Assembly (NCBI RefSeq): GCF_025685655.1
Contig: NZ_JAGSYG010000003.1
Span: 897,250-961,249, forward strand
Length of the DNA: 64,000 nucleotides
Direction: 5' to 3'
Source: Acidicapsa ligni
Lineage (GTDB): Bacteria; Acidobacteriota; Terriglobia; Terriglobales; Acidobacteriaceae
Position 1 is the stretch's first letter. Every line of letters begins with the position of its first letter. The notes below the pieces were generated by a model. That model searched no databases. It saw nothing but the letters and a program-made list of their open reading frames with translations, and had not been told where the DNA came from. Position numbers and translations under genes: made by a program. Positions 1 through 9,263 of this stretch are shown piece after piece.

Positions 1-769
1 CTCCACGCAGCTTTGCCTCGACTGCTGCGTGAAGCGCGGGCGCACATGAGAGGTGCACGACATAGCCGGTCGCGCCTGTTTGCTCGACGAAGGTTGCAAA
101 GCGACTCGTCCCCTCGGCCTCAATTGCTTCAGGACGGCTCGGCTCATGCCACTCAGGGCCTGTCTTACCTGCTGCGAGCAACGCATGCTGCATCTGACTT
201 ACTAGCTCTGAGTTTTCGCAATGAGCAGTGGTAATCACACCAAGTTCTGCAGCAAGCTTGAGAACACGAAACATCTCATTGTCATCGACGCCGAAGAAGC
301 CTTTATAAGAAAGAAAGATCTTGAATGACGCTGTTCCATCCTTCACAATCTCACGTAGTTGAGCTTCTGTGCCAGCGTCGTAATGGGTGACACCCATGTG
401 AAATGCATAGTCGCAGGCTGAAGTGCCCTCTGCTTTCTGCTTCCATTTGTGGTAGCCCTCAAGCGCATCTTCTCCACGCGAGGGACAGACCATCTCGATA
501 AAGGTTGTAGTTCCTCCAATCAGTGCAGCCACACTTGCCGTCGCATGTGTGTCTTTGGCAAACGTGGCCATGAAGGGAAGATGGATGTGCACGTGAGGAT
601 CTATAAATCCGGGAAAGATCAGCTTTCCATTGGCGTCGATAACTTCCGTTTCGGCAGGCACCTGAAGGTCAAGACCAATGCTGGTGATGGTCTCGTTTGC
701 AATATAGATATCCGCATGGCAGCGAGCATCCGCTGTAACAATCTCGCCATCCTTGATCAGCAATCCCAT
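1..769 (-). CDS. hydA: Dihydropyrimidinase (D-hydantoinase family), 3' part missing
   Basis: Cyclic amidohydrolase that opens dihydrouracil or dihydrothymine to the N-carbamoyl-beta-amino acid, the second step of reductive pyrimidine breakdown in the cytoplasm. The first 256 codons are present and the gene runs off the left edge. Visible: the metal-binding 'DPHVHIHLPF' near residue 60, 'SFKIFLSYKG' with the lysine that is carbamylated in this family, 'TTAHCEN', and 'EWHEPSRPEAIEAEG' leading to 'VVHLS'. The ATG has AGGAG about seven bases upstream. It follows preA by 48 bases on the same strand, so preT-preA-hydA form one catabolic operon. A phenylhydantoinase with wider specificity is possible, but the preTA neighbours favour dihydropyrimidines. 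Confidence 0.92.
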   Translation of the reverse strand, partial: MGLLIKDGEIVTADARCHADIYIANETITSIGLDLQVPAETEVIDANGKLIFPGFIDPHVHIHLPFMATFAKDTHATASVAALIGGTTTFIEMVCPSRGEDALEGYHKWKQKAEGTSACDYAFHMGVTHYDAGTEAQLREIVKDGTASFKIFLSYKGFFGVDDNEMFRVLKLAAELGVITTAHCENSELVSQMQHALLAAGKTGPEWHEPSRPEAIEAEGTSRFATFVEQTGATGYVVHLSCAPALHAAVEAKLRG

Positions 770-817
770 TGAAGACTTCTCCTGCTGCATCTCTGCGCAA
801 TTGCGTTACAGGCTTTT

Positions 818-2203
818 CTAATGGATATGTATCCCTACCTGCTCGCGATATTTTTTCATCTCTTCCCAATCCTCGGTGACCGCCGAGTTCTGTTGTGAGA
901 TCTCACTCCATGTCACCGACTCCCGTCCAGAAGGCAGTTCCACCATTTCGATGCAATCATCCACTGGGCACACGTTATAGCAAAGCCTGCAACCGACGCA
1001 ATCCTCATCTCGCACTACAGGTTGCGGCCGTGTATGGATGGCATCCTGTTTGCCGTTAGAGCGAACATCATACGCCATTGGAGCAGCGATTTCACCGTTG
1101 GGCGAGACAAGGTCGATGCACTGATGGGCGCTGTCATTGCAGGCGACATAGCATAGATTGCACTTGATGCACTTGTCATGATCAATACGGGCGACTGCAC
1201 GATAAGACAGGTCTAGATCCTTGAATTCTGAAACTCGATTGAGACTTTTACCGGTCACATCCGCAATGGTCGCGAAGCCCTTTGCATCCATCCAGTTCGA
1301 GAGGCCATCACAAAGATCCTCTATCAGGCGATAACCGTAATGCATCACTGCGGTACACACTTGCAGGCTTGACGCGCCCAACAATAGGAACTGTGCTGCG
1401 TCCTGCCAGGTCGTAATACCGCCCATGCCAGAGATGGGCAGGCCTGAGTTTGCAACGATCTCATCCGTGCACAGCGAAGCCAGCATATTCAATGCTATTG
1501 GTTTCACTGCCGGACCGGCGTATCCGCCGTGACCGCCCTTGGCTCCAATACTTGGAGTAAGTTCGAGGGTCTCAAGATCAACACCAACAATCGAATTGAT
1601 GGTGTTAATTAGCGAGAGCGCATTTGCTCCGGCAGCTACTCCTGCTCGTGCAGGAAGCACAATGTTAGTAATGTTAGGCGTAAGCTTCATGATCACAGGG
1701 ATCGATGCGACCTCCATCACCCAACGCGTGATCTGTTCGCAATACTCGGGCACCTGCCCAATTGCGGAGCCCATTCCTCGCTCGCTCATTCCGTGTGGGC
1801 AGCCGTAGTTGAGTTCGATGCCGTCCGCGCCTGTATCTTCTATCTGACGGACGATATCATGCCATGCCTCAGGCTTTGACTCAACCATCGCGGATACGAT
1901 TACGGCACGATCTGGCCATGTGCGTTTGAGCTCTGTTATTTCACGCAGGTTGATCTCGATGGGCCGGTCGGAGATGAGTTCTATGTTGTTGATTGCGAGC
2001 ATGCGTTGGCGGCCATAATGCCATGCGCCATAGCGATTGGAAACATTCAATACTGGCGCCCCGATTGTCTTCCAAACCGCGCCACCCCAGCCTGCTTCAA
2101 AGGCTCGATGAATCTGCGCGCCTGAGTTAGTCGGCGGCGCCGATGCAAGCCAAAATGGGTTCGGTGATTTGATGCCAGCAAAGTCGATGCGAAGATCTGC
2201 CAT
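818..2203 (-). CDS. preA: NAD-dependent dihydropyrimidine dehydrogenase, catalytic subunit PreA
   Basis: FMN-containing subunit that reduces uracil or thymine to the dihydro form, with electrons from PreT. 461 residues. Residues 1-310 form the dihydroorotate-dehydrogenase-like TIM barrel. 'ELNYGCPHG' (Cys135) matches the loop that carries the catalytic cysteine in mammalian dihydropyrimidine dehydrogenase. The C-terminus has two 4Fe-4S motifs, 'CIKCNLCYVAC' and 'CVGCRLCYNVCP'. The ATG lies one base after the preT stop (TAG-C-ATG), which indicates translational coupling. Together PreT and PreA equal the single-chain eukaryotic enzyme split in two. Length and motifs are complete. Confidence 0.96.
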   Translation of the reverse strand: MADLRIDFAGIKSPNPFWLASAPPTNSGAQIHRAFEAGWGGAVWKTIGAPVLNVSNRYGAWHYGRQRMLAINNIELISDRPIEINLREITELKRTWPDRAVIVSAMVESKPEAWHDIVRQIEDTGADGIELNYGCPHGMSERGMGSAIGQVPEYCEQITRWVMEVASIPVIMKLTPNITNIVLPARAGVAAGANALSLINTINSIVGVDLETLELTPSIGAKGGHGGYAGPAVKPIALNMLASLCTDEIVANSGLPISGMGGITTWQDAAQFLLLGASSLQVCTAVMHYGYRLIEDLCDGLSNWMDAKGFATIADVTGKSLNRVSEFKDLDLSYRAVARIDHDKCIKCNLCYVACNDSAHQCIDLVSPNGEIAAPMAYDVRSNGKQDAIHTRPQPVVRDEDCVGCRLCYNVCPVDDCIEMVELPSGRESVTWSEISQQNSAVTEDWEEMKKYREQVGIHIH

Positions 2204-2204
2204 G

Positions 2205-3530
2205 CTAATTTACCTCTGCAGAAACAGGCTGCTGCGTGAACTGCTGATGGATCTCCTGTGCTGCGAGCTTGCCGTCCTGCACGGCCATCACTGTAGATGC
2301 AGCACCTGTTGTGCGAATGCAATCTCCGATGGCATAAACATTCGTGATACTTGTTTGAAAGCTGTCATCCACAAAGATGAACCCCTTGTGTGTTTTCAGA
2401 TTCAGTGCGGATTTTGTCTGCCCGACTGCCTTGATAATTTGATCTGCACTCAACATAAATTGCGATCCTTCAACGTATACGGGAGCGGGTCGTCCGGTAG
2501 TGTCGATGGGACCAAGTTCCACTCGCATGCATTCCAATCCGACAGCGATACCATCGTGCTGATGCACGCGCGAAGGTTGGGTCAGGAAGCGAAACTCTAT
2601 TCCTTCTCTGCGTGCGAAATCATACTCATGCTCGTAGCAGGTCATCTGGCGCTCTGTTCGACGGTAAACGATTGTTACTCGCTCGGCACCGAGCCTTTTC
2701 GCTATGGTCGCGCAATCGACGGCGGTATTTCCTGCTCCGATCACGATTACATCTCGGCCTACAACCAGCTTCCAATTGGATATCTTGCTGGCCTCAATAA
2801 ATTCAAGCCCATCGACGATCATTTCTTCGCCGTCGATGCCTAGAGCGGGAGTACGGCCCAGACCGAGGCTCAGTACAACACCGTCATAGTCACTCTTTAA
2901 CTCGGCCAGTGAAATATCCCGGCCAAACTCAATGCCAGTGATGATTTTCACTCCCATCCCTTCAATCATTCGTACCTCATCGAGGGCGATATCTACTGGC
3001 TCACGCAGCGCGATAATTCCATACGTAGAAAGACCGCCTGCGAGACTGCGCTTTTCAAACACTGTAACGGAGTGGCCGTGTTTTGCCAGTTCTCCCGCGC
3101 AGGAAAGACCTGCTGGGCCAGCCCCGATAACAGCGATTCGCTTGCCGGTGGGCTCAGCATTCACTCTCGGATAACTTGCTGTGTCGCGGGCATAATCCAT
3201 CGCATACCGTTGAAGCCTTCCAATGGCAATCGGCTTGTGATCTGAGCCGAGCACGCATGCTCCTTCACATAACTCCTGTACTGGGCAGACGCGCGCACAT
3301 GTGGCTCCGAGCAGGTTAGATTCAAAGATAGCTTCCGCTGAGCCGCGAAGGTTGTTCGTTGCTATCTTCTTGATGAAGCGCGGTATGTCGATATGGGTAG
3401 GACATGCATGGGTGCATGGAGCGTCGTAACAGTAAAGGCATCGGTCCGCTTCAATTGACGCTGCATTTGACGTCAGCGGCGGCAACTGCTCGCCAAGTGC
3501 TTCGTCATTTTTTGTACCATTCCCATTCAT
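2205..3530 (-). CDS. preT: NAD-dependent dihydropyrimidine dehydrogenase, electron-input subunit PreT
   Basis: Flavoprotein that takes electrons from NAD(P)H and passes them through Fe-S clusters to PreA. 441 residues. N-terminal cysteine clusters are 'CLYCYDAPCTHACP' and 'CARVCPVQELCEGAC', as in the GltD-like Fe-S domain. They are followed by an FAD Rossmann motif 'IAVIGAGPAGLSCAGEL' near residue 130 and a second dinucleotide site 'VIVIGAGNTAVDCA' near residue 260. It is the first gene of the pyrimidine operon and has 289 bases of divergent upstream DNA shared with the phospholipase C gene. A glutamate synthase small subunit is the main alternative, but no large subunit is present and preA follows directly. 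Confidence 0.94.
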   Translation of the reverse strand: MNGNGTKNDEALGEQLPPLTSNAASIEADRCLYCYDAPCTHACPTHIDIPRFIKKIATNNLRGSAEAIFESNLLGATCARVCPVQELCEGACVLGSDHKPIAIGRLQRYAMDYARDTASYPRVNAEPTGKRIAVIGAGPAGLSCAGELAKHGHSVTVFEKRSLAGGLSTYGIIALREPVDIALDEVRMIEGMGVKIITGIEFGRDISLAELKSDYDGVVLSLGLGRTPALGIDGEEMIVDGLEFIEASKISNWKLVVGRDVIVIGAGNTAVDCATIAKRLGAERVTIVYRRTERQMTCYEHEYDFARREGIEFRFLTQPSRVHQHDGIAVGLECMRVELGPIDTTGRPAPVYVEGSQFMLSADQIIKAVGQTKSALNLKTHKGFIFVDDSFQTSITNVYAIGDCIRTTGAASTVMAVQDGKLAAQEIHQQFTQQPVSAEVN

Positions 3531-3819
3531 TCAGAGGCCCCCTGTTCATTGACTCCAACATCCATTCGACTCCTGCTTGCATGTTACAGCGAGATGAATC
3601 ATTTAAGTTTTTATCCTAGTTCATATCTGTTCTCACTCATCGGCAAAAAATCTATTTACACGCGCTAAGAGACGTTGGGCAACTTAACCAGGATCGCGAA
3701 TTCCCCTGCCATCCTTGTAATCATCCGAGAATGTAGCGCATGTATACTTTCGACAATAAGCTTACTTCGAGCCCAAGCAATATTACACTTACGCTTTTAT
3801 CCGAGGAGATAAGTAACAA

Positions 3820-5997
3820 ATGAGAACACGTCGCGACTTTCTGCGTCTGGCCGCCACCGCGGCGAGTACAGCCATAATTCCTGCCAGCATTCGCAAGGCG
3901 CTGGCAATTCCCGCACGTCGAGTAACCGGAACAATTCAGGATGTGGAACACGTCGTAATTCTCATGCAGGAGAATCGATCTTTCGATCATTATTTTGGAT
4001 CTCTACGGGGTGTGCGAGGCTTCAATGACCCACGTCCGGCGCGCCAGCCAAATGGAAAACCAGTCTGGTATCAGCCCGCTGCCAGCGTAAAGACGCATCA
4101 TTTTCATGATCGCGGTCTTCACCTAGGCGCAGAACATGTGCTGCCTTTTTATATCAATCCAAAGCTTACGACGGAGTTTCAGGCCGGTACCGATCATGGC
4201 TGGAGCAGCGGACATCAGGCGTGGAATCGCGGACATCATAATCAGTGGGTCACCCAGAAGCAAGACGTAATGACGATGGGTTATCTGAAGCGTGAGGATG
4301 TCGCTTTTCATTACGCGCTGGCGGATGCTTTTACGATTTGCGACGCATACCACTGCTCGGTCCACGCGAACACAGCGCCCAACCGCATCTACTTATGGTC
4401 GGGCACGATGGATGCTGCCAATAGCCTCGGAAAGAAAGCAAATGGGCCCGGTTTTGGTGAACGCCCCAAAAAGAATGGCTATACCTGGACAACTTACCCA
4501 GAGCGCCTGGAAAAGGCCGGGGTAAGTTGGAAGCTCTACCAGGGCGGCACGGGCGAGCCCGGCACACCGACTGATAATTACACGGATAATTCGCTGGAAT
4601 TCTTCTCCCAGTATCAGGTCGATGAGGGCGCATCGCCGACCGGCACACTTGTTCAGAAAGGCGTAACAGACCGCAACCTTGCGAAATTTCGCGAAGATGT
4701 GGTCGATGGCCATCTTGCACAGGTTTCATGGATTGTGGCCCCATATCAATACTGCGAGCACCCGGAGGCTTCACCTCGTGATGGAGCCTACTTCATCAAC
4801 CTCATATTGGAAGCACTTACCGCCAACCCCGAGGTGTGGAGCAAGACAGCTTTCATCATCAACTATGACGAGAACGATGGTTTGTTCGATCATATCGTGC
4901 CACCGATGCCACCACTGACACGGGAACCAAATACGCAGGGGCTTGTTTCGCCGGACCTGGTCGATGCTCTTTCTGACGAATTCATCGACATGGATAAATT
5001 CCCGCATGAGCGCAGGCCGCTGGTTCCAGGAACCGATCCGGGCGGGATGCAACCAATTGGCCTTGGGCCGCGCGTTCCTCTGCTTATCATTTCGCCATGG
5101 ACTACGGGCGGATGGGTATGTTCGCAGACATTTGACCACACCTCTGTTTTGCAATTCCTTGAGGCTCGCTTCGGGATTCAAGAGCCGAATATCAACAAGT
5201 GGCGTCGCTCAATCTGCGGCGATTTGACCTCAGCCTTTGACTTTAGCGGAGCTGGTCACCCAGTAACTGAGAGCTTCCCTGTGCCCGCTGTTTTGGCCTC
5301 GCTGCATCAGCCGTATAGTGTGCCGGCGGTACAATCCATGCCGGAGCAAGAGCCTGGCACACGGCCTGCACGGGCTCTGCCGTATGAGTTCTACACGCAT
5401 TGCCGCATCGATAGTAAGCAGGATAAGCTCTGGATCGATTTTGAAAATACAGGTAAGGCCGGTGCCGCTTTTTATGCACGCAATGGACTTCTTCCTCACG
5501 AAGCGCCGCGCCGTTACTCGGTTTCGGCAGCGAACACCATCTCCGATTACTGGCTCCTTTCCGGTAACGACTTGAATCGCAAACCAGGCAAAGAGCCACG
5601 AGTCGATCTTGATTACGACATCACGTTGCAGGGTCCGAATGGTTTCCTGAGCCACTTTCAAGGCACTGTCGCTGCACTTAACCAGGCCAATCCAGAGGTC
5701 ACTATCCGTTATGATCGCGATAGTGGCGAGGTTCGACTTACCTTAGTCAATGCAGGAGCTTTGCCTGCATCGCTCAAGGTTGTCAACACCTATGCAGCTC
5801 AGGAGCCCAGCCGTCAGCTTACGATTCAGGCCGGCGCCAAGACTGAGGATCGCTGGTCGCTTGCAGCGAGTTCTGGCTGGTTCGATCTACAAATCACGTC
5901 CAATGATTCCGCAACCTTCCTGCGGCGATTTGCTGGCCATATGGAAACAGGACGGCCGAGCACTAGTGATCCAGCAATATATAAGGACGAGGCTTAA
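3820..5997 (+). CDS. plcN: Tat-exported phospholipase C, phosphocholine-specific type
   Basis: Exported enzyme expected to release diacylglycerol and a phosphorylated head group from phosphatidylcholine or sphingomyelin, giving access to phosphate and choline. 725 residues, the usual length of the family. Residues 1-29 are a Tat signal ('TRRDFLRLAA') with cleavage near 'KALA'. The phosphoesterase domain (about 45-500) has 'ENRSFDHYFGSLRGVRGF', 'DAYHCSVHANTAPNR' and 'NYDENDGLFDHIVPP'. The last 200 residues look like the two beta-sandwich repeats (DUF756) typical of these enzymes. The RBS GAGGAG precedes the ATG. Downstream is a strong hairpin, so it is probably monocistronic. A second, shorter homologue lies at 42,393-43,859. 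Confidence 0.92.
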   Translation: MRTRRDFLRLAATAASTAIIPASIRKALAIPARRVTGTIQDVEHVVILMQENRSFDHYFGSLRGVRGFNDPRPARQPNGKPVWYQPAASVKTHHFHDRGLHLGAEHVLPFYINPKLTTEFQAGTDHGWSSGHQAWNRGHHNQWVTQKQDVMTMGYLKREDVAFHYALADAFTICDAYHCSVHANTAPNRIYLWSGTMDAANSLGKKANGPGFGERPKKNGYTWTTYPERLEKAGVSWKLYQGGTGEPGTPTDNYTDNSLEFFSQYQVDEGASPTGTLVQKGVTDRNLAKFREDVVDGHLAQVSWIVAPYQYCEHPEASPRDGAYFINLILEALTANPEVWSKTAFIINYDENDGLFDHIVPPMPPLTREPNTQGLVSPDLVDALSDEFIDMDKFPHERRPLVPGTDPGGMQPIGLGPRVPLLIISPWTTGGWVCSQTFDHTSVLQFLEARFGIQEPNINKWRRSICGDLTSAFDFSGAGHPVTESFPVPAVLASLHQPYSVPAVQSMPEQEPGTRPARALPYEFYTHCRIDSKQDKLWIDFENTGKAGAAFYARNGLLPHEAPRRYSVSAANTISDYWLLSGNDLNRKPGKEPRVDLDYDITLQGPNGFLSHFQGTVAALNQANPEVTIRYDRDSGEVRLTLVNAGALPASLKVVNTYAAQEPSRQLTIQAGAKTEDRWSLAASSGWFDLQITSNDSATFLRRFAGHMETGRPSTSDPAIYKDEA

Positions 5998-6034
5998 ACA
6001 ACATAACCTATCAACATCGAATCAACGACCTGAG

Positions 6035-6083
6035 ATACAAAGGACTCCCTGGAGGGATACATACTCCACGGAGTCCTTTGTAT
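6035..6083. terminator. Long hairpin after the phospholipase C gene
   Basis: Perfect 14-base arms at 6035-6048 and 6070-6083, one mismatch, then an inner five-pair stem (TGGAG/CTCCA) around a nine-base loop. It starts 37 bases after the stop codon. There is no clear T-run, so it may stop transcription poorly by itself or mainly protect the 3' end of the mRNA. Confidence 0.65.
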
Positions 6084-6117
6084 TAATGAACTTTGCGCAG
6101 GATTTTTCATTGCGACA

Positions 6118-6146
6118 TTGATATACGACAAAATCTGTCGTATATT
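6118..6146 (+). promoter_or_regulatory. Promoter with a palindromic operator filling its spacer
   Basis: TTGATA at 6118-6123 and TATATT at 6141-6146 are separated by exactly 17 bases, a good match to a sigma-70 promoter. The spacer and -10 coincide with a perfect inverted repeat: ATATACGACA at 6121-6130 and TGTCGTATAT at 6136-6145, with AAATC between. A repressor bound there would cover both promoter boxes. The half-site resembles those of BlaI/MecI/CopY-type repressors only loosely, and no such gene is in the window. The arms are also followed by TCTTTTT, so a weak terminator is the competing reading. It would transcribe toward the siderophore receptor, with a leader of about 390 bases. Confidence 0.5.
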
Positions 6147-6538
6147 CTTTTTAGCGGAACCGAATAACTGCATGGATGGATGAAAGCAATGAATTAAGAG
6201 GAACCAGGGCCCTGCGGAATATCTCTTGGCGGAGACCGCGAAGACCCTGGAGCTACAGCCGGATCGACTGCGAGCTATCTGCATTATAGGGTCGTCTCTC
6301 GAACTGGCTCAAACTTCTGTTATCAATCCAACTTTTTAAATTGCGTTTTTGAAGAACGCTCAGGTATTTGCCGTCGCGTTGTTGTGGTTCGGCAAAGATG
6401 CTTGAATCTTGCGGTCGAGGATGTCGTGCGCCCTTTTTCAGGCGTCATTGGTCCTCATAATCCGCGAAATGGAATCGCAAGGGTCGTCTTTTTGAGGGGA
6501 CGCCGATTGCCAAACGGAGACTAAATTCGAGGATGACG
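6147..6538 (+). other. Leader region before the siderophore receptor
   Basis: About 390 bases between the palindromic promoter and the receptor start. One frame (about 6190-6330) stays open for some 40 codons and reads protein-like, but has no start codon or ribosome site. No riboswitch class, Fur box or tRNA was recognised. Confidence 0.4.
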
Positions 6539-9163
6539 ATGAGCCAGAAGACACAAAAAGTACAGGCCAAAAAGAAGACAGCCCAGGCAGTGATGTTTGG
6601 AAACGCTCGCGGTTTGGTAGCAATGGGAACCCTGGCAGCTTATGCCGTGATGGGCGCAAATCGTCCGGCGATGGCAGCTGTTTGGAAGATTGATCCAAGT
6701 GGTAATGGAGCTTCAGCCACATTGCCGCTGAAACGATTTGACATTGCCGTTGGTCCACTGGATGCCGCGATTGAAGCTTATGAAAAGGCGACCGGCCTAT
6801 CGGTGAAGATTGTGCTGCCGAACGGCACATTAGCGGGGTTCAATTCTCACGGTGTGACGGGACTGTACCGCGAGGACGAAGCACTTCGACTACTGCTGAA
6901 CGGAACAGGGCTGAACTACCGCGCTGAAGATGCAACAACCATGGTTGTCGGTGTGCAGGCAAAGGATACGGTATCGGTTACATCTGCGGTGCCTGACTCC
7001 ATCTCAATGGGTAAGTTTACGGAGCCTCTACTTGAGACGGCGCAGAGCGTGAGCGTGGTGCCCACATTTGTGTTGCAAGACGAGGGCGTTTCCACTCTGC
7101 GCGACACATTACGCAACGTTCCAGGAATCAGCCTTGCAGCAGGTGAGGCGGGTGCGCAGGGCGACAATCTAACCATCCGCGGCTTTACGGCTCGCAACGA
7201 TATTTTTCTGGATGGAATTCGTGATTTCGGCAGCTATTATCGCGACTCATTCAACTATGAGCAGGTCGAGGCGTTAGAGGGACCAGCGGGAATCCAGTTT
7301 GGACGTGGTTCGACGGGCGGCGTAATCAACCAGGAGAGCAAGGTTCCACAAGTTGATAAGTTCGTGCATGTGGATACACAGTTTGGAACTGACCTTACGC
7401 GAAGAATTACTGCAGATATTAACTCCCCGATAGCCAATGAGTTAGGCGGCGCTGCATTTCGAGTGAATGTGATGGCACAGGAAGGTGGAGTTGCCGGGCG
7501 CGATGCGGCTGAGATTCGGCGGTTCGGATTTGCACCTTCGATCTCAATTGGGATGGATACAAAAACTCGCACCACTCTTAGCTATATGCATCTCTCTGAA
7601 GATGACACACCGGATTATGGCTTGCCGTGGCTGTTCAACAAGCTGGCGCCTGCGAATCGTCATAGCTACTTTGGCTTTCCTGATGAGAACTATCTGAAGA
7701 CCAGCGATGACATCATGACATTGAAGGTCGAGCATGAGTTTTCTCCGAGCTTGAATCTACATACGATTGCGCGCGCTGCTAACTATCCTCGACAGGCGCA
7801 AATTACGGAACCACAGATCTGTTCGAATGCAGGGCTGAGCGTACCTGTGGGAGGAGTTGTTACTTCACTCCCCACGCTGGCATACAACAGCGCGATTACC
7901 TGCCCTTATACGCCAAATACTCCGGCGAGCGAGATTACGCAACTGAACCGCAACCAGATTCAAGTGAAGAGTGTCGAAGGTGATCTGTGGGACCAGACAG
8001 AAGTCGTGGCCCGCTTCAAGACATGGAAGATGAGGCATGATTTCGTTGCAGGCGCTGAGGGTGGACAGGAGATTTCGAATCCTATTCGCTACAGCTACAC
8101 GATTAACAAGATCAATACTGTTCCAGAGACGACGCTGTTAAATCCGAACGAAGATCAGCCGTTTGGCGGCACGGGATATATCACTTCGATTGTGCATACG
8201 AAATCGAAGAGTGTTGGCTTGTACTTCCTCGATACGATCAAGATCAGCAAGTTTTTTGAACTAAGCGGAGGCATAAGGTGGGATCGGTTCGATACGGATT
8301 ACAACCTTGCTGCTCCTACACCTCCAGCAGGAGGCACGGTGACTGCGGCTGTGGCGCCGATCAGCAGACTGGATGAGCAGCCGAGTTATCGCGCAGCGCT
8401 TGTGTACAAGCCATCGACGCATGGCAGTGTTTACTTTGATTATGGAACAAGCTTCAATCCAGATGCAGAGTCGTTAAGCCTCAGTGTTGGACTGGTGAAT
8501 GGCAATGTCAAGCCTGAAGAGAATGAGTCCTATGAGGGCGGCGCTAAATGGAGCTTTCTCAATGATCGTCTACTGATGGAAGGCGCAGTATTTCGAACTG
8601 AGAAAGACAACGCGCACGAGACTGATCCGACAAACTCGAATAACATTGTCGCCGCCGGTAATCAGTTGGTAAAAGGTGCGCAGTTCAGCGTGGTGGGACG
8701 ATTGCCCGAAGGAATGGACCTAGTGGCTGGCTATGCATACCTGGATAACAAAGTGATCTTTTCCCAATACTTCCCTACTTCGGTAGGCTATCCGCTGGCA
8801 AATGTGCCCACGCAGACATTTAATTTGTTTGTGACACATCGCCTCCCATTGGGATTGAATGGTGGCGTGGGCAGCAACTACGTCGGCAGCAGAACAGCAA
8901 GTTCAACAGTGCCATATGTACCGACCGGATACGCCGTAAATCCGAATGGCCCTGGGTTTGTGGTTACGAGCGTAGCCATGAAACAGGTGCCAGGCTATTG
9001 GATCTTCAATGCAATGATCAAGCACCCACTAACAGAGAAGATCGAATTCCAGGCAAATGTGAATAACCTGTTGAATCGCTACTATATTGACCTGCCGCAT
9101 CCGAGCCATCTCGTTCCCGGAGCGGGAGCGAATGCAATCATCGGGGTAAACTTTAAGTTCTGA
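6539..9163 (+). CDS. TonB-dependent siderophore receptor with N-terminal STN domain
   Basis: Outer-membrane gated channel for ferric siderophores, probably catecholate type (Fiu/PiuA-like) by its pairing with piuC. 874 residues from this start. Order: signal peptide ending near 'RPAMA', STN signalling domain ('FDIAVGPLDAAIEAYEKATG', about 58-130), plug domain ('DTLRNVPGISLAAGEAG', 'LTIRGFTARNDIFLDGIRD', 'VEALEGPAGIQFGRG'), then a beta-barrel ending 'NAIIGVNFKF' with the terminal aromatic. The ATG at 6539 is chosen because GAGG lies six bases upstream. ATG 6533 touches that site. An STN domain usually implies signalling to a FecIR-like sigma/anti-sigma pair, but none is adjacent. Confidence 0.93.
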   Translation: MSQKTQKVQAKKKTAQAVMFGNARGLVAMGTLAAYAVMGANRPAMAAVWKIDPSGNGASATLPLKRFDIAVGPLDAAIEAYEKATGLSVKIVLPNGTLAGFNSHGVTGLYREDEALRLLLNGTGLNYRAEDATTMVVGVQAKDTVSVTSAVPDSISMGKFTEPLLETAQSVSVVPTFVLQDEGVSTLRDTLRNVPGISLAAGEAGAQGDNLTIRGFTARNDIFLDGIRDFGSYYRDSFNYEQVEALEGPAGIQFGRGSTGGVINQESKVPQVDKFVHVDTQFGTDLTRRITADINSPIANELGGAAFRVNVMAQEGGVAGRDAAEIRRFGFAPSISIGMDTKTRTTLSYMHLSEDDTPDYGLPWLFNKLAPANRHSYFGFPDENYLKTSDDIMTLKVEHEFSPSLNLHTIARAANYPRQAQITEPQICSNAGLSVPVGGVVTSLPTLAYNSAITCPYTPNTPASEITQLNRNQIQVKSVEGDLWDQTEVVARFKTWKMRHDFVAGAEGGQEISNPIRYSYTINKINTVPETTLLNPNEDQPFGGTGYITSIVHTKSKSVGLYFLDTIKISKFFELSGGIRWDRFDTDYNLAAPTPPAGGTVTAAVAPISRLDEQPSYRAALVYKPSTHGSVYFDYGTSFNPDAESLSLSVGLVNGNVKPEENESYEGGAKWSFLNDRLLMEGAVFRTEKDNAHETDPTNSNNIVAAGNQLVKGAQFSVVGRLPEGMDLVAGYAYLDNKVIFSQYFPTSVGYPLANVPTQTFNLFVTHRLPLGLNGGVGSNYVGSRTASSTVPYVPTGYAVNPNGPGFVVTSVAMKQVPGYWIFNAMIKHPLTEKIEFQANVNNLLNRYYIDLPHPSHLVPGAGANAIIGVNFKF

Positions 9164-9182
9164 GTACGCCCCAGAAACAAAA

Positions 9183-9234
9183 ATGGTGAGGGTAGGTTGC
9201 CTGATTACATAATCAGTAATCCTGCCCTCACCAT
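9183..9234. promoter_or_regulatory. Intercistronic hairpin between receptor and piuC
   Basis: Arms 9183-9196 and 9221-9234 pair over 14 positions with one G-T wobble. Inside is a separate six-pair hairpin (CTGATT/AATCAG, four-base loop). It lies 20 bases after the receptor stop and 30 before the piuC start. It may attenuate piuC relative to the receptor or stabilise the receptor mRNA. Confidence 0.55.
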
Positions 9235-9263
9235 CAAGTCCGCAAGCGTAAGGAGTTCGTTAT

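Noticed and set aside
449..772. Plus-strand frame of 107 codons
   Set aside because: It is the shadow of the dihydropyrimidinase gene, whose motifs are clear on the minus strand.
6190..6330. Open frame of about 40 codons in the leader of the siderophore receptor
   Set aside because: No start codon or ribosome site, and no similarity recognised. It could be a relic but cannot be supported.
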